This document shows, piece after piece, positions 43,332 through 51,779 of a DNA stretch of 64,000 nt. Made by a program: the position numbers and the translations under genes. The stretch is from Oscillospiraceae bacterium. GTDB lineage: Bacteria > Bacillota > Clostridia > Oscillospirales > Ruminococcaceae. The stretch spans positions 24,491-88,490 of the forward strand of contig JAGAWT010000031.1 of the NCBI GenBank assembly GCA_018110985.1. The letters run 5' to 3'. Each line of letters opens with the position of its first letter. Position 1 is the stretch's first letter. A model generated the notes under the pieces. It did no database searches. It saw only the letters and a program-made list of their open reading frames with translations, and was not told the DNA's origin.

Positions 43332-44279
43332 CTACAAAAGCCCTTTTCCGCCGCAGGTCTTCAGATAGGCATAGACTGCCGCCCCTCCCCCGTTGTCACG
43401 GGAAAGAGCGGGCTCACTGAAGAAAATGTCCTCAAAGCGCCCCGACAGGCACTTTTGTATGTACATATTGCTCATGACACCGCCGGAGGCTATGAGGGGC
43501 AGATCTCCCGCCTTTTTCCTCGTTCCCTCTATGAGGAGAGCTATCCCCTCCATCACAGCTGTAAGCACATATTTGGACACATACTCCCTGCTTTCGCCGC
43601 GGCTCAGCATTTCCTTTACCTTGTTTTCATAGCCCGAAAGGGATATGCTCCCGTCCTTTGCAAAGGGGCGCACCTTTATATCGTCCCCGCACCCGAGAGC
43701 CAGCTTTTCCAGCTCCATGCCGCATGGAAAATCAAGCCCCATGAGCACTCCCGCACGGTCTATGAGCTGCCCCGCCTTGAGGTCAAGGGATGCGCCCATA
43801 AGCTCCGCCGCAAACAGCCTTTCACCCTCGGAGGGCCTGCAAAGCACGGATTCGGTGGTGCCGCCGCTTACATGGAGAGCCAGAAAGGGAGACCGCATAA
43901 GATCAAGCCTTTTGGCAGAAAAGAGAGCCGCAGTTATATGCCCCTCCTGGTGGGAGAGGCGAACGACCGGTATATCGTTTACTGCACCAAGGCTCGATCC
44001 GAGCCCCTCACCGCAGAGGAAGCAGGGCATATATGAGCCCTCTCTCGGAGTAGGGGACACTGTGACACCTATGGCGGAAGGCTTTTCCTCCACGCCCTCA
44101 AAAAGCTCCTTTACCACAAGGGGAAGAGCCTTTGTGTGGTGAAAGACAGCGTCGGACTGCCTGAGCCCCCGTTCCCCCTCCTTTACGGGAAGCAGACGGG
44201 AGATGTTTTTTATGCTCTTTCCGTCAAAAAGGGCTGCGGAGGTGGAGTAGTTGCTGGTATCTATGCCTAAGACGAGCAT
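43332..44279 (-). CDS. TsaD/Gcp paralogue (ASKHA fold)
   Basis: A 315-aa protein of the TsaD/Kae1 family: VLGIDTSNYSTSAALFDG at the start, metal-site-like SHQEGHITAAL with both histidines, FLALHVSGGTTESVL and LIASGGVMSN. It differs from true TsaD in several signature positions and lies in the nusB-xseA operon, where clostridia often keep a second copy. It may therefore not be the t6A enzyme itself. trmO, which acts on t6A, is just upstream. Confidence 0.82.
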   Translation of the reverse strand: MLVLGIDTSNYSTSAALFDGKSIKNISRLLPVKEGERGLRQSDAVFHHTKALPLVVKELFEGVEEKPSAIGVTVSPTPREGSYMPCFLCGEGLGSSLGAVNDIPVVRLSHQEGHITAALFSAKRLDLMRSPFLALHVSGGTTESVLCRPSEGERLFAAELMGASLDLKAGQLIDRAGVLMGLDFPCGMELEKLALGCGDDIKVRPFAKDGSISLSGYENKVKEMLSRGESREYVSKYVLTAVMEGIALLIEGTRKKAGDLPLIASGGVMSNMYIQKCLSGRFEDIFFSEPALSRDNGGGAAVYAYLKTCGGKGLL

Positions 44280-44283
44280 TTTA

Positions 44284-44721
44284 TCACTTTTCCGCCTTTG
44301 TACACAGGTCGCTGCGGGAGAAGCTGCCGAGAAGACCGTTTACCAGCTTCACATCGCCTTCAAGGGAGTAGATCTGGGCTATGCGCACAGCCTCGCTCAC
44401 TGCGATGTTCACAGGCGTGTCGGTATGGTTGCACTCATAGACTGCGATCCTCATCACCGCAAGGGGCACCTTTCCTATCCTGGATACCGCTCTTGAAGGA
44501 GAAAAGGCGGAGATTATGCAGTCGAGCTCCTCGGTGTTTTCCGCAACGCCCCTGAAAAGGGCGATGGAATTGTCGTCAAAATCATATTCATCCGCCAGCT
44601 TCGCCGCCTCTATTATGTCCTCAGCGGACTCATTGCTGAACATTTTCTCGAATACCAGCATAAAAGCGGCTTCACGGCTGTTTGCGTAAAGAAGTTCTCT
44701 TTGTGTCTTGTCAATATACAT
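44284..44721 (-). CDS. nusB: Transcription antitermination factor NusB
   Basis: A 145-aa helical protein. SREAAFMLVFEKMF and DTPVNIAVSEAVRIAQIYSLEG are NusB text, and the C-terminus VNGLLGSF fits. It joins the rRNA antitermination complex. First gene after the promoter at 44793-44821. Confidence 0.94.
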   Translation of the reverse strand: MYIDKTQRELLYANSREAAFMLVFEKMFSNESAEDIIEAAKLADEYDFDDNSIALFRGVAENTEELDCIISAFSPSRAVSRIGKVPLAVMRIAVYECNHTDTPVNIAVSEAVRIAQIYSLEGDVKLVNGLLGSFSRSDLCTKAEK

Positions 44722-44792
44722 AATTCATTACCATTTATTACCATATCCGTATATTCCTAAAATATGATGTCCTTTTGCAGACATTGACTTTT

Positions 44793-44821
44793 ATTATAGC
44801 ACCTAACCAAAAAAAATACAA
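44793..44821 (-). promoter_or_regulatory. Promoter of the nusB-xseA-ispA-dxs block
   Basis: Minus strand TTGTAT (44821-44816), 17 bp, TATAAT (44798-44793). Confidence 0.65.
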
Positions 44822-44845
44822 GAGTTTTCATGAATTTTTAATATC

Positions 44846-45496
44846 TCATTCTATCCCAAGTATGGTGAAGCTGTCCTCCTCCGCCCTGAAGGTCACCTGC
44901 CGCCCTGCATAGGAAAAGGTGTATTCCCGCCCGTTCCCGTGGTACTGGGGGCGTGGATCCTGGGCTATAAGATCTTTCAGGGTCTCCATAGCAGCGGACG
45001 GGAGCTTTCCCTCCGCCTGCGGTCCCGTATATACGGGTCTTTTCTCCCGCACATGGTCGCAGTAGGGAGTGACCGCATCGGGCACGCAGTCTGCATAGGG
45101 GATATAGGGCTTTATGTCTATGATGGGCGTACCGTTCACCAGATCCGCTCCCTGAACGGTGAGGGTCAGAGCCTCCTCATCCACCGACACAAGGCGCACC
45201 ACGGAAAGTCCTATCCCGTTGGGGCGAAAGGGAGAACGGGTGGCAAAGACCCCAAGTCTCCTGTTGCCCCCCAGTCTGGGCGGGCGCACCGTGGGTGAAA
45301 ACTCCTTTTGGGGAGGGTTTTCCGAAAAGAGCCACAAAAGCCAGAGGTGAGAACATCCTTCTATCCCCCTGAGAGCCTCCCGCACATTGTACGGCGGCTC
45401 CAGACGGACAAGGGAGAGCATATCCGTCATGCCCGACTGTCTCGGAACGCCGAATTTCTCCCCAAGGTCGTTGTAGATACGGGCTACTGTTTCCAT
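44846..45496 (-). CDS. trmO: tRNA (t6A37) N6-methyltransferase
   Basis: A 216-aa TrmO/YaeB protein. The beta-barrel signature is present as FATRSPFRPNGIGLSVVRL (key part RPNGIGLS), with LVNGTPIIDIKPYIPY after it and a C-terminal helper domain. It adds a methyl group to t6A37 of some tRNAs. The ATG overlaps the stop of the lipase gene (TAATG). Confidence 0.93.
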   Translation of the reverse strand: METVARIYNDLGEKFGVPRQSGMTDMLSLVRLEPPYNVREALRGIEGCSHLWLLWLFSENPPQKEFSPTVRPPRLGGNRRLGVFATRSPFRPNGIGLSVVRLVSVDEEALTLTVQGADLVNGTPIIDIKPYIPYADCVPDAVTPYCDHVREKRPVYTGPQAEGKLPSAAMETLKDLIAQDPRPQYHGNGREYTFSYAGRQVTFRAEEDSFTILGIE

Positions 45497-47037
45497 TATT
45501 TCACCTTTGACAAGCCGTCCGCATAGGCTTCCGGCATATGTGACAGGAGAGAGCCCGCTGCACCTTCAAGCTCAACAGGCTTTCCGTCAAGCTTTATGAC
45601 CGCACTGCGGCTGAAAATGTCAAAGCTCACCTCCAGCCTGTCGGAGACCTCTCCGGCTGCCCTTGCGGTATTTAAAGCCGCAAGGAACGCTCCGCCCATC
45701 ACCTTCGCAGTGCTTTCGTCCGCAAGCATATCTCTTTCGGAATTGCTGAGCTTCATCGCCTCTGCCAGCGGATCCATGTAGTATTTTACATAGGTCTCCC
45801 TTGAGGGTATGGCAGCCTCAAAGAGAGAGAGCAGACGGTCCGTGTCCTCGTTCCTGCTGCCGAAAAAGTGATCCGTGCCGTTTCTCTTAAAGCCCCAGCT
45901 TTCCGGGGGCACCATAGGCACAAGGTCTGCCCTGTTGATGATATTGTGGACACTGCACTTTTCAGGTGATACAGTCACCCCGGGTGTGGCAAAGGTGTAG
46001 CCGTAGACAGTGAAGCCGTCACCGCAAAGCTCTGCAGCCGCACAGTTTGAGACTGCGCCGCCCCTGCTGTACCCCGTTATCCATACCACCGTATCCAGAC
46101 CCTCTTTGTTCTTGTCCAGTATGAAGCGTTCCACCTTTGCGGCAACTCCTGTGCCTGCCTTGCTGAATCCCGTGTGGGCGCCGTTTTCACCGGTATTCAT
46201 GTTTCCTGCCCACTCGGCACCGTAGCCGCCGCCCCTTACAGCAGCAGCCACCAGGTATTTTTCCTTTCCGCCGGCATTTATCTTCTTTCCGGCAATGGCA
46301 ACGGCAGCGGTATCGTCCGCATTTGAAAGAGGCTCATCGTATTTGTAGCTTCTGAAGCCCTTCATACCGATCTCGGAGAAAAATCCACCGATATTTCCGT
46401 CACGGCGGATATCACTGTTCCAGTTATCCTCCCCCGAATCGGAGGAAAAGGCGCTCACAGCCATGGCAAAGGATGCCTTTGCAAGCTCACCGTCATATCC
46501 GGAGGGGTCCTTTTCAAACATCTTTTCGGAGAAAAGGAAATCATAGCTGCCCTCTCCGAGCACATTGGTGTCTATGCTGTACTCGTCCGAGGAATACAGC
46601 ACCTCAAAGGGCAGGGAGTAGACCCGCTCCTCTTCCCCGTTTGCCCTTAGGCTTATCTTCACCTCAGGCATTTCGCTCTTTTCGGGAGTTTTGGTGGGGT
46701 AGAGCCTGATATTCAGCTTTGCCTCCCTTATGAAGCCTGCCTTTTCGTAGGCTATGACCCTTCTTCCCTTTGAGTCGAGAGCGTATCCCTCGGGACATTC
46801 AAGGGTTATGCGCAGCCTGTCTGCGGGGGAAGTGCCTTTGTTCGTTATGCGGAGCCTTGTTTCGGAGTACTGCCTGTCAAAATCCCCCGCATACCCCGAA
46901 TAGGACAGAGGCTCTCTTTTGCCTACGGTGACGGATACGGGCAGCCCCTCCGCTGATGCTCCCCGGGAGCACAGAGCCATGCCCGCAAGAAGGATAAGTG
47001 CAGAGGCAGCCTGACGGGGAGAAAAAATTTTTTTCAT
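45496..47037 (-). CDS. Secreted class 3-type lipase/esterase
   Basis: A 513-aa protein from the ATG at 47037 (AAAGGAG upstream). A signal peptide (MKKIFSPRQAASALILLAGM) leads to an N-terminal beta domain (about 25-150) resembling an Ig-like or CARDB fold, then an alpha/beta hydrolase. The nucleophile elbow is GYSRGGAVSN with GxSxG. Aspartate and histidine in NRADLVPMVP and GTDHFFGS could complete the triad, as in class 3 lipases. It is coupled to trmO downstream. Confidence 0.85.
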   Translation of the reverse strand: MKKIFSPRQAASALILLAGMALCSRGASAEGLPVSVTVGKREPLSYSGYAGDFDRQYSETRLRITNKGTSPADRLRITLECPEGYALDSKGRRVIAYEKAGFIREAKLNIRLYPTKTPEKSEMPEVKISLRANGEEERVYSLPFEVLYSSDEYSIDTNVLGEGSYDFLFSEKMFEKDPSGYDGELAKASFAMAVSAFSSDSGEDNWNSDIRRDGNIGGFFSEIGMKGFRSYKYDEPLSNADDTAAVAIAGKKINAGGKEKYLVAAAVRGGGYGAEWAGNMNTGENGAHTGFSKAGTGVAAKVERFILDKNKEGLDTVVWITGYSRGGAVSNCAAAELCGDGFTVYGYTFATPGVTVSPEKCSVHNIINRADLVPMVPPESWGFKRNGTDHFFGSRNEDTDRLLSLFEAAIPSRETYVKYYMDPLAEAMKLSNSERDMLADESTAKVMGGAFLAALNTARAAGEVSDRLEVSFDIFSRSAVIKLDGKPVELEGAAGSLLSHMPEAYADGLSKVK

Positions 47038-47124
47038 CGTGATGTCTCCTTTCGCAAAAAATTTAAGGTTATGTTCATAATAATATGTTATCATCTATTA
47101 AAAGAAGCAAGCGGGGGCGATGGG

Positions 47125-48498
47125 ATGATAAAAAAACTGAGAAGAAGGCTCATCTGGGTGATAATGGCGGTCATATCCCTTATCATGCTGATTTTCATGG
47201 GAGCTATCTATGCCTATATGCATACTTCGGAGGAAAAAAGCTCCGACATGACCCTTACAATGGCATTTGATGAAAGGATCGGCGTCTTCGGAGGCGCAGA
47301 CAGAGAGTCAAGGACCCCCCAGTCCGTGCCCGAAAAGCCGCCCGAGGAAAGGGAAAGCGACTCAGGGGACGATGACGGCGCAGAAAGGCAGCGCAGGCGG
47401 ATGGAAACGGAGCTCCGCAGAGAGCAGATAAGCTTCGGCTCAAATAACGACCTTTCACAGCTCCTGAGAACAGGCAGCCCCATGAATTCGGGATGGATAA
47501 GGGTGAAGATAGAGGACGGAAAGCCGGAGGATGTGTTTTTCAGCCAGAACCGCTCCCGTTCCGAGGATGAGGAAGAGCAGAGGGTGGAGGATGCTTTTGA
47601 GATCGCCGAAAGGGTCATAGCCAAGGGCAGCAGCTCCGGAAGGCTCAACGCCTACGGCACCCACTACAAATACAGGCTGAAAAACGATACTCTTGTGCTG
47701 CTCGATGTCACACAGTCCGATGCCACCATGGCAAGGCTGCTCATAGTCCTGCTGATAATATTCCTTATCTCTCTGGCGGTGTTCTTCACGCTGGCGGTCT
47801 TTCTCTCAAAATGGGTATCCGTACCCATAGAGGATGCGTGGAAAAGGCAGAACGAATTCTTTTCCGATGCCTCCCACGAGCTGAAAACTCCGCTTGCGGT
47901 GATCTCCGCAAACCTTGATGTGATGAGAAGCGGTGACCTGAGCGGGGATGATGCCGAAAAATTCTACTCTATCATACATGAGGAGACCGACAAGATGAGC
48001 GGTCTCATTTCCCGTATGCTCTACCTTTCAAGGGAGGAGTACACGGAAAACACAGTCATGACCGACGTGGATCTCTCATATGAAACGGAGTCCGCCTGTC
48101 TTTCACTCGAAGCCCTGGCGTTTGAACAGGGCAAGAGCCTTGAAAGCAGCATCGCAGAGGGCATCACCGTAAAGGGAGACAAAGCCTCTCTCTGCCGTGT
48201 CATCCACATACTCACCGACAACGCCATAAAACATTCATCAAAGGGTTCCGTTATAAATGTGGAGCTTGACAAATACAAGGGGCGGGCACGCCTCAGGATA
48301 TCAAACGACGGAGAGATCTCCCCGGAGGAGCTTTCCCATATCTTTGACCGCTTCTACCGCACAGACCGTTCAAGGAACAGGGAAACAGGCGGCTACGGTC
48401 TGGGGCTCGCCATTGCAAAGGCCATAACAGAGCGGCACAAGGGCAGCCTCACCGCTGAGAGCGCAAAAGGCCGTGTCACCTTTACAGCCCTTTTCTGA
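47125..48498 (+). CDS. Sensor histidine kinase without adjacent response regulator
   Basis: A 457-aa kinase from the ATG at 47125 (GGGGG site). Two membrane helices (about 8-30 and 203-230) bracket an acidic, low-complexity external region of about 170 residues. HisKA follows with the phospho-accepting DASHELKTPLAVISAN, then HATPase with DNAIKHSSKG and GYGLGLAIAKAI. No response regulator lies on either side. It converges on the EEP gene with 2 bp between stops. Confidence 0.92.
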   Translation: MIKKLRRRLIWVIMAVISLIMLIFMGAIYAYMHTSEEKSSDMTLTMAFDERIGVFGGADRESRTPQSVPEKPPEERESDSGDDDGAERQRRRMETELRREQISFGSNNDLSQLLRTGSPMNSGWIRVKIEDGKPEDVFFSQNRSRSEDEEEQRVEDAFEIAERVIAKGSSSGRLNAYGTHYKYRLKNDTLVLLDVTQSDATMARLLIVLLIIFLISLAVFFTLAVFLSKWVSVPIEDAWKRQNEFFSDASHELKTPLAVISANLDVMRSGDLSGDDAEKFYSIIHEETDKMSGLISRMLYLSREEYTENTVMTDVDLSYETESACLSLEALAFEQGKSLESSIAEGITVKGDKASLCRVIHILTDNAIKHSSKGSVINVELDKYKGRARLRISNDGEISPEELSHIFDRFYRTDRSRNRETGGYGLGLAIAKAITERHKGSLTAESAKGRVTFTALF

Positions 48499-48500
48499 CA

Positions 48501-49586
48501 TCATTCCTCAAGCTCAAATGTCATGATCACAGGCAGGTGATCGGAATAGATGTAGCCGTTGTCAAGTATCTTCACCTTGCCGCACCTGATATTGTCCGAG
48601 ACGATAAAGCCGTCGATGGTCACGGTGAAGGAAGCGGCAGGGTCGTATGGGATATCCGCATAGCGGGTAGTCCCTATCAATTCTCCTTCATAGTCACGGC
48701 ACATGGCAAAGCCCTCCGGCAGCATGCTTTCGGGGAAAGGTTGGCACCAGCTGTATATCCTGTCTGTCCCCGGATTCAGCTTTTCTCTGGAATCCCCGGT
48801 GAAATCGTGGTTGAAATCCCCGCCGCAGATAACATAATTCCCCTTTTCGTATTCCGCCGCCATGTCGTCAAATATCATCTGGAGCTGGGCGTTCCCGTTT
48901 GCCTGATCCGTTCCGTATGCGGAAAGGTGAGTGTTTATGATGACCAGTTCCCTGCCGTTTTCCACAGGGCAGCGGGTCACACTGTAGCAGCGGTCCAGAT
49001 CCACTATCTTCTTGGGGCCTGCGGCGATGGGCAGGCTCCTTCTTACCGCAGAGGTCACATCAAAGCGGGACAGGGTGAATATGCCGGAATCCGACGCACC
49101 TATGGGCTCATGGAAGGGGTAGAAAAGGTAGTCCGAATGATAATTCACCGCAAACACCTCATCATATTCCGATGAGGAAAAGGTTTCCATGATGAGGGGC
49201 ACCTGGTCTACATGGTAGGACCTGTCCGCATCTGTATCGACTTCCTGGAAGAGCACTATATCCGGATCGAAGGAAAAAGCCGTCTGAGCCACACCCTCGG
49301 TACACTCTATGACACTTTCCTTTGAAAAGGCACGGCTGTACTTGCCTCCGTCCATAAAGAAGGAATAGTCGGGAGTGTAGGCTCCGAAGCCTATGTTGTA
49401 GGTGACAGCTGTGTATTCCTCCCCCGTTTTGGCCTTGCTCTCCGCTCTGCCAGTTGAGATCAGGGGCACATTGTCCTCTATCCTGTAGTAGCGGGCAAAG
49501 ATGACCGCCACATAGATCCCGAAGGCAATGACAGGCACGCCTGCCACGCACAGGGGAATGAGCCACCACTTAAATTTTTTCTTCAT
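48501..49586 (-). CDS. Endonuclease/exonuclease/phosphatase family protein
   Basis: About 361 aa from the ATG at 49586 (a GTG three codons earlier is possible). One N-terminal membrane helix, then an EEP fold: AVTYNIGFGAYTPDY, VLFQEVDTD, NTHLSAYG, ICGGDFNHDFTG and IYSDHLPVIMTFE, which hold the metal and catalytic residues. Probably faces outward. Substrate (DNA, lipid or inositol phosphate) cannot be told. Confidence 0.88.
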   Translation of the reverse strand: MKKKFKWWLIPLCVAGVPVIAFGIYVAVIFARYYRIEDNVPLISTGRAESKAKTGEEYTAVTYNIGFGAYTPDYSFFMDGGKYSRAFSKESVIECTEGVAQTAFSFDPDIVLFQEVDTDADRSYHVDQVPLIMETFSSSEYDEVFAVNYHSDYLFYPFHEPIGASDSGIFTLSRFDVTSAVRRSLPIAAGPKKIVDLDRCYSVTRCPVENGRELVIINTHLSAYGTDQANGNAQLQMIFDDMAAEYEKGNYVICGGDFNHDFTGDSREKLNPGTDRIYSWCQPFPESMLPEGFAMCRDYEGELIGTTRYADIPYDPAASFTVTIDGFIVSDNIRCGKVKILDNGYIYSDHLPVIMTFELEE

Positions 49587-49686
49587 TTTCGTCACATCCG
49601 CAGCAATAATAATTCAACTTACATTGTACCACAGAAATCCGAAGATGTAAAGCATTTTGAAAAAATCAGACAGATACCGCCGAAAG

Positions 49687-49725
49687 ATTAGATTCAGATT
49701 AGAAACAGGTTATGTTTCCCTTAAA
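49687..49725 (+). promoter_or_regulatory. Direct-repeat boxes upstream of the YkvA-like operon
   Basis: ATTAGA (49687), ATTAGA (49698), GTTATG (49709) and CTTAAA (49720) at an exact 11-bp period, starting 43, 32, 21 and 10 bp before the -35 hexamer. The 43/32/21 spacing matches the boxes at 13450. Confidence 0.6.
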
Positions 49726-49729
49726 TCCA

Positions 49730-49758
49730 TTGACATACATCCCTATCCCTGTTATACT
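49730..49758 (+). promoter_or_regulatory. Promoter of the YkvA-like operon
   Basis: TTGACA (49730-49735), 17 bp, TATACT (49753-49758). Confidence 0.85.
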
Positions 49759-49796
49759 CTTTGTGTAAGCTAAAAAACGGAAAGGATGTGCTCTTT

Positions 49797-50003
49797 ATGG
49801 CTAAAAAGAAGGTAAAGAATGTTGGTCTTGTTTTTCTGGGGATCGGTATACTGTACCTCCTGTCTCCCTTCGACCTGCCGGGTCCCATAGATGATGCCGT
49901 AGCCATGGGTGCAGCATCCATTATAAAGGTCATATGCGACTGGGTCAGCTTTGCTGCCGCCGAAAAGCTGGCAGAAAAGAAAGCGGCATATGTGGAAGCG
50001 TGA
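49797..50003 (+). CDS. YkvA-like (DUF1232) small membrane protein
   Basis: A 68-aa protein from the ATG at 49797 (GGAAAGGATG site). It has one hydrophobic helix and the DUF1232 signature YLLSPFDLPGPIDDAVA. Role unknown; members are often in membrane stress regulons. The stop overlaps the start of the next gene (TGATG). Confidence 0.8.
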   Translation: MAKKKVKNVGLVFLGIGILYLLSPFDLPGPIDDAVAMGAASIIKVICDWVSFAAAEKLAEKKAAYVEA

Positions 50004-50305
50004 TGTTTATGGCAGATATGATGATGATAGCGGTGCTGATGGTAGCTGTTTCCCTTATAGTGGGCGGCTATGCACTGTGCATACGAAACAACGAAGAGAA
50101 CTCCTCCGCCTCCCTCTGTGCAAGACGGTGGATAGGCACGGGTCTGGGCGCCTTCGTGGCAGCCGTTGCCGTTTCCTTCCTGCTTCAGCCTGTGATCACA
50201 GAGGGCACACGGCTGATAGTATACTCCGTGCTCCTGTTTTCGGAGATAATACTGGCTCTTGTTTCGGCTCACACAGCCGAGGGAGCTGCGAAAAAGAAGG
50301 TCTGA
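50003..50305 (+). CDS. Small membrane protein, unknown
   Basis: A 100-aa protein with three hydrophobic segments (about 4-22, 45-66 and 72-90). Not recognised. It is coupled to the YkvA-like gene by the overlapping TGATG; an ATG two codons later is possible. The last base of its TGA stop (50305) is the first base of IR105 copy 6. Confidence 0.65.
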   Translation: MFMADMMMIAVLMVAVSLIVGGYALCIRNNEENSSASLCARRWIGTGLGAFVAAVAVSFLLQPVITEGTRLIVYSVLLFSEIILALVSAHTAEGAAKKKV

Positions 50306-50409
50306 TACAAATTCTTCCCCGATGTACAGGCCATCGCCAAACCCCAGATCCCTTATATCCAGGCATCTGAGGCTTGTTTCCTGTCTATGCACCGGTCAGA
50401 AGCCGGTGT
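50305..50409 (-). repeat. IR105 repeat, copy 6 (reverse, diverged)
   Basis: The most diverged 105-bp copy. One end reads ATACAAAT while the other reads GCCGGTGT, so the terminal pairing is mostly lost; the inner stems survive in part. Length is unchanged. It begins on the last base of the upstream stop codon, as copy 5 does, and is followed by a terminator. Confidence 0.8.
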
Positions 50410-50413
50410 GAAA

Positions 50414-50442
50414 GGTCTGCCCTTCGGGGCGGGTCTTTTTTT
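50414..50442 (+). terminator. Rho-independent terminator after IR105 copy 6
   Basis: GGTCTGCCC-TTCG-GGGCGGGTC pairs with G:U wobbles and a UUCG tetraloop, followed by seven T. Confidence 0.75.
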
Positions 50443-50499
50443 GTGCATTTCGCTTTATGCGTTTAAACCTTTAACGCTTTTATCCGTTAAATTTTACTC

Positions 50500-50528
50500 T
50501 TGACAACAGCCGAGAATTGTGATATACT
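50500..50528 (+). promoter_or_regulatory. Promoter of the DAHP synthase gene
   Basis: TTGACA (50500-50505), 17 bp, TATACT (50523-50528). Confidence 0.88.
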
Positions 50529-50568
50529 GTTGAACTATGAGAAAAAGCCACCGGAAGGATGATATGAC

Positions 50569-51603
50569 ATGATGAATATGGATTTTATAAGGAAGCTGCC
50601 CATCCCCAAGGATGTCAAGGAGCAGTTCCCCATCTCCGAGGAGATAAAGAAGATAAAGGCAGCCAAGGACAAGGAGATCGCCGATGTATTCAAGGGCAGG
50701 AGCGATAAATTCATCCTGGTGATAGGTCCCTGCTCCGCCGACAGGGAGGATGCGGTAATGGACTATATCTGCCGCCTTGCAAAGGTGCAGGAGCAGGTAA
50801 AGGACAAGCTGATACTTATACCCCGCATCTACACCAACAAGCCCCGCACCACGGGTCAGGGCTACAAGGGCATGGTACACCAGCCAGACCCCACCAAGGG
50901 AGAGGATATGCTGGAGGGCATCATCGCCATAAGAAAGCTCCACACCAGAGCCGTCAACGAAACAGGCCTTGTGTGTGCGGATGAGATGCTCTACCCCGAG
51001 AATCACCGCTATCTGTCGGATATACTTTCCTATGTTGCCATAGGCGCCCGTTCCGTTGAGGATCAGCAGCACAGGCTCACAGCCTCCGGACTTGAGATCC
51101 CCGTGGGGATGAAGAACCCCACAGGCGGCGACTATTCGGTGATGCTCAATTCCATCACTGCCGCCCAGTCCTCCCACACCTTCCTTTACAGAGGCTGGGA
51201 GTGTCGCAGCAAGGGAAATCCTCTGGCGCACGCCATCCTCAGAGGATATGTGGACAGAAGAGGGGTCTCCCATCCCAACTACCATTACGAGGATCTTGCA
51301 AGCCTGTATGAGATGTATTCCTCAAAGGGACTGGAAAATGTGGCGGTCATAGTGGATTCTAACCACTGCAATTCCGGAAAGCAGTACCTTGAACAGATAC
51401 GCATCTGCAACGAGGTGCTCCATTCCATGCGTCACAATGCGGACATAAACAGCTTTGTAAAAGGCTTTATGATAGAAAGCTACATCGAGGACGGCGCTCA
51501 GAAGGTGGACGGCGGAGAGTACGGAAAATCCATCACCGACCCCTGCCTTGGCTGGGAAAAGTCCGAAAAGCTCATCCTTTCCATTGCGGATCAGCTCCGA
51601 TAA
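50569..51603 (+). CDS. aroF: 3-deoxy-7-phosphoheptulonate synthase (class I DAHP synthase)
   Basis: A 344-aa enzyme condensing PEP and erythrose-4-P, the first step of aromatic amino acid synthesis. The class I (AroFGH-type) signatures are visible: VIGPCSADRED, IPRIYTNKPRTTGQGYKG (key part KPRTT), IGARSVEDQQHR, GMKNPTGGD and IVDSNHCNSGKQ. The start has GGAAGGA. Monocistronic between its own promoter and terminator. The gene symbol is by class; the feedback specificity cannot be read. Confidence 0.94.
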   Translation: MMNMDFIRKLPIPKDVKEQFPISEEIKKIKAAKDKEIADVFKGRSDKFILVIGPCSADREDAVMDYICRLAKVQEQVKDKLILIPRIYTNKPRTTGQGYKGMVHQPDPTKGEDMLEGIIAIRKLHTRAVNETGLVCADEMLYPENHRYLSDILSYVAIGARSVEDQQHRLTASGLEIPVGMKNPTGGDYSVMLNSITAAQSSHTFLYRGWECRSKGNPLAHAILRGYVDRRGVSHPNYHYEDLASLYEMYSSKGLENVAVIVDSNHCNSGKQYLEQIRICNEVLHSMRHNADINSFVKGFMIESYIEDGAQKVDGGEYGKSITDPCLGWEKSEKLILSIADQLR

Positions 51604-51612
51604 GATATCACC

Positions 51613-51645
51613 GATGCCGTCCGCCCCGACGGCATCGCTTCTTTA
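51613..51645 (+). terminator. Rho-independent terminator after DAHP synthase
   Basis: GATGCCGTC/GACGGCATC around a CGCCCC loop, followed by GCTTCTTT. Confidence 0.75.
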
Positions 51646-51690
51646 TCCGAACCGCCCAATCCCCGCACTCCTATTTGGTGAAAAATGCTA

Positions 51691-51719
51691 TTGACATAAA
51701 TGAATATTTGATATATAAT
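51691..51719 (+). promoter_or_regulatory. Promoter of the cohesin-dockerin operon
   Basis: TTGACA (51691-51696), 17 bp, TATAAT (51714-51719); consensus. Confidence 0.88.
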
Positions 51720-51779
51720 CAATAGTATTGATAATTGCGCCCATTTGGGCTTGATCACTAAATAAAGGAGGCTGTGCCT

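Noticed and set aside
43332..44279. Calling this gene tsaD
   Set aside because: It is a diverged paralogue in the nusB-xseA setting; naming it as the t6A enzyme would overstate the evidence.
15047..50409. CRISPR array
   Set aside because: The repeated units are 105 bp, kilobases apart and in both orientations; no short repeat-spacer pattern and no cas genes occur in the window.
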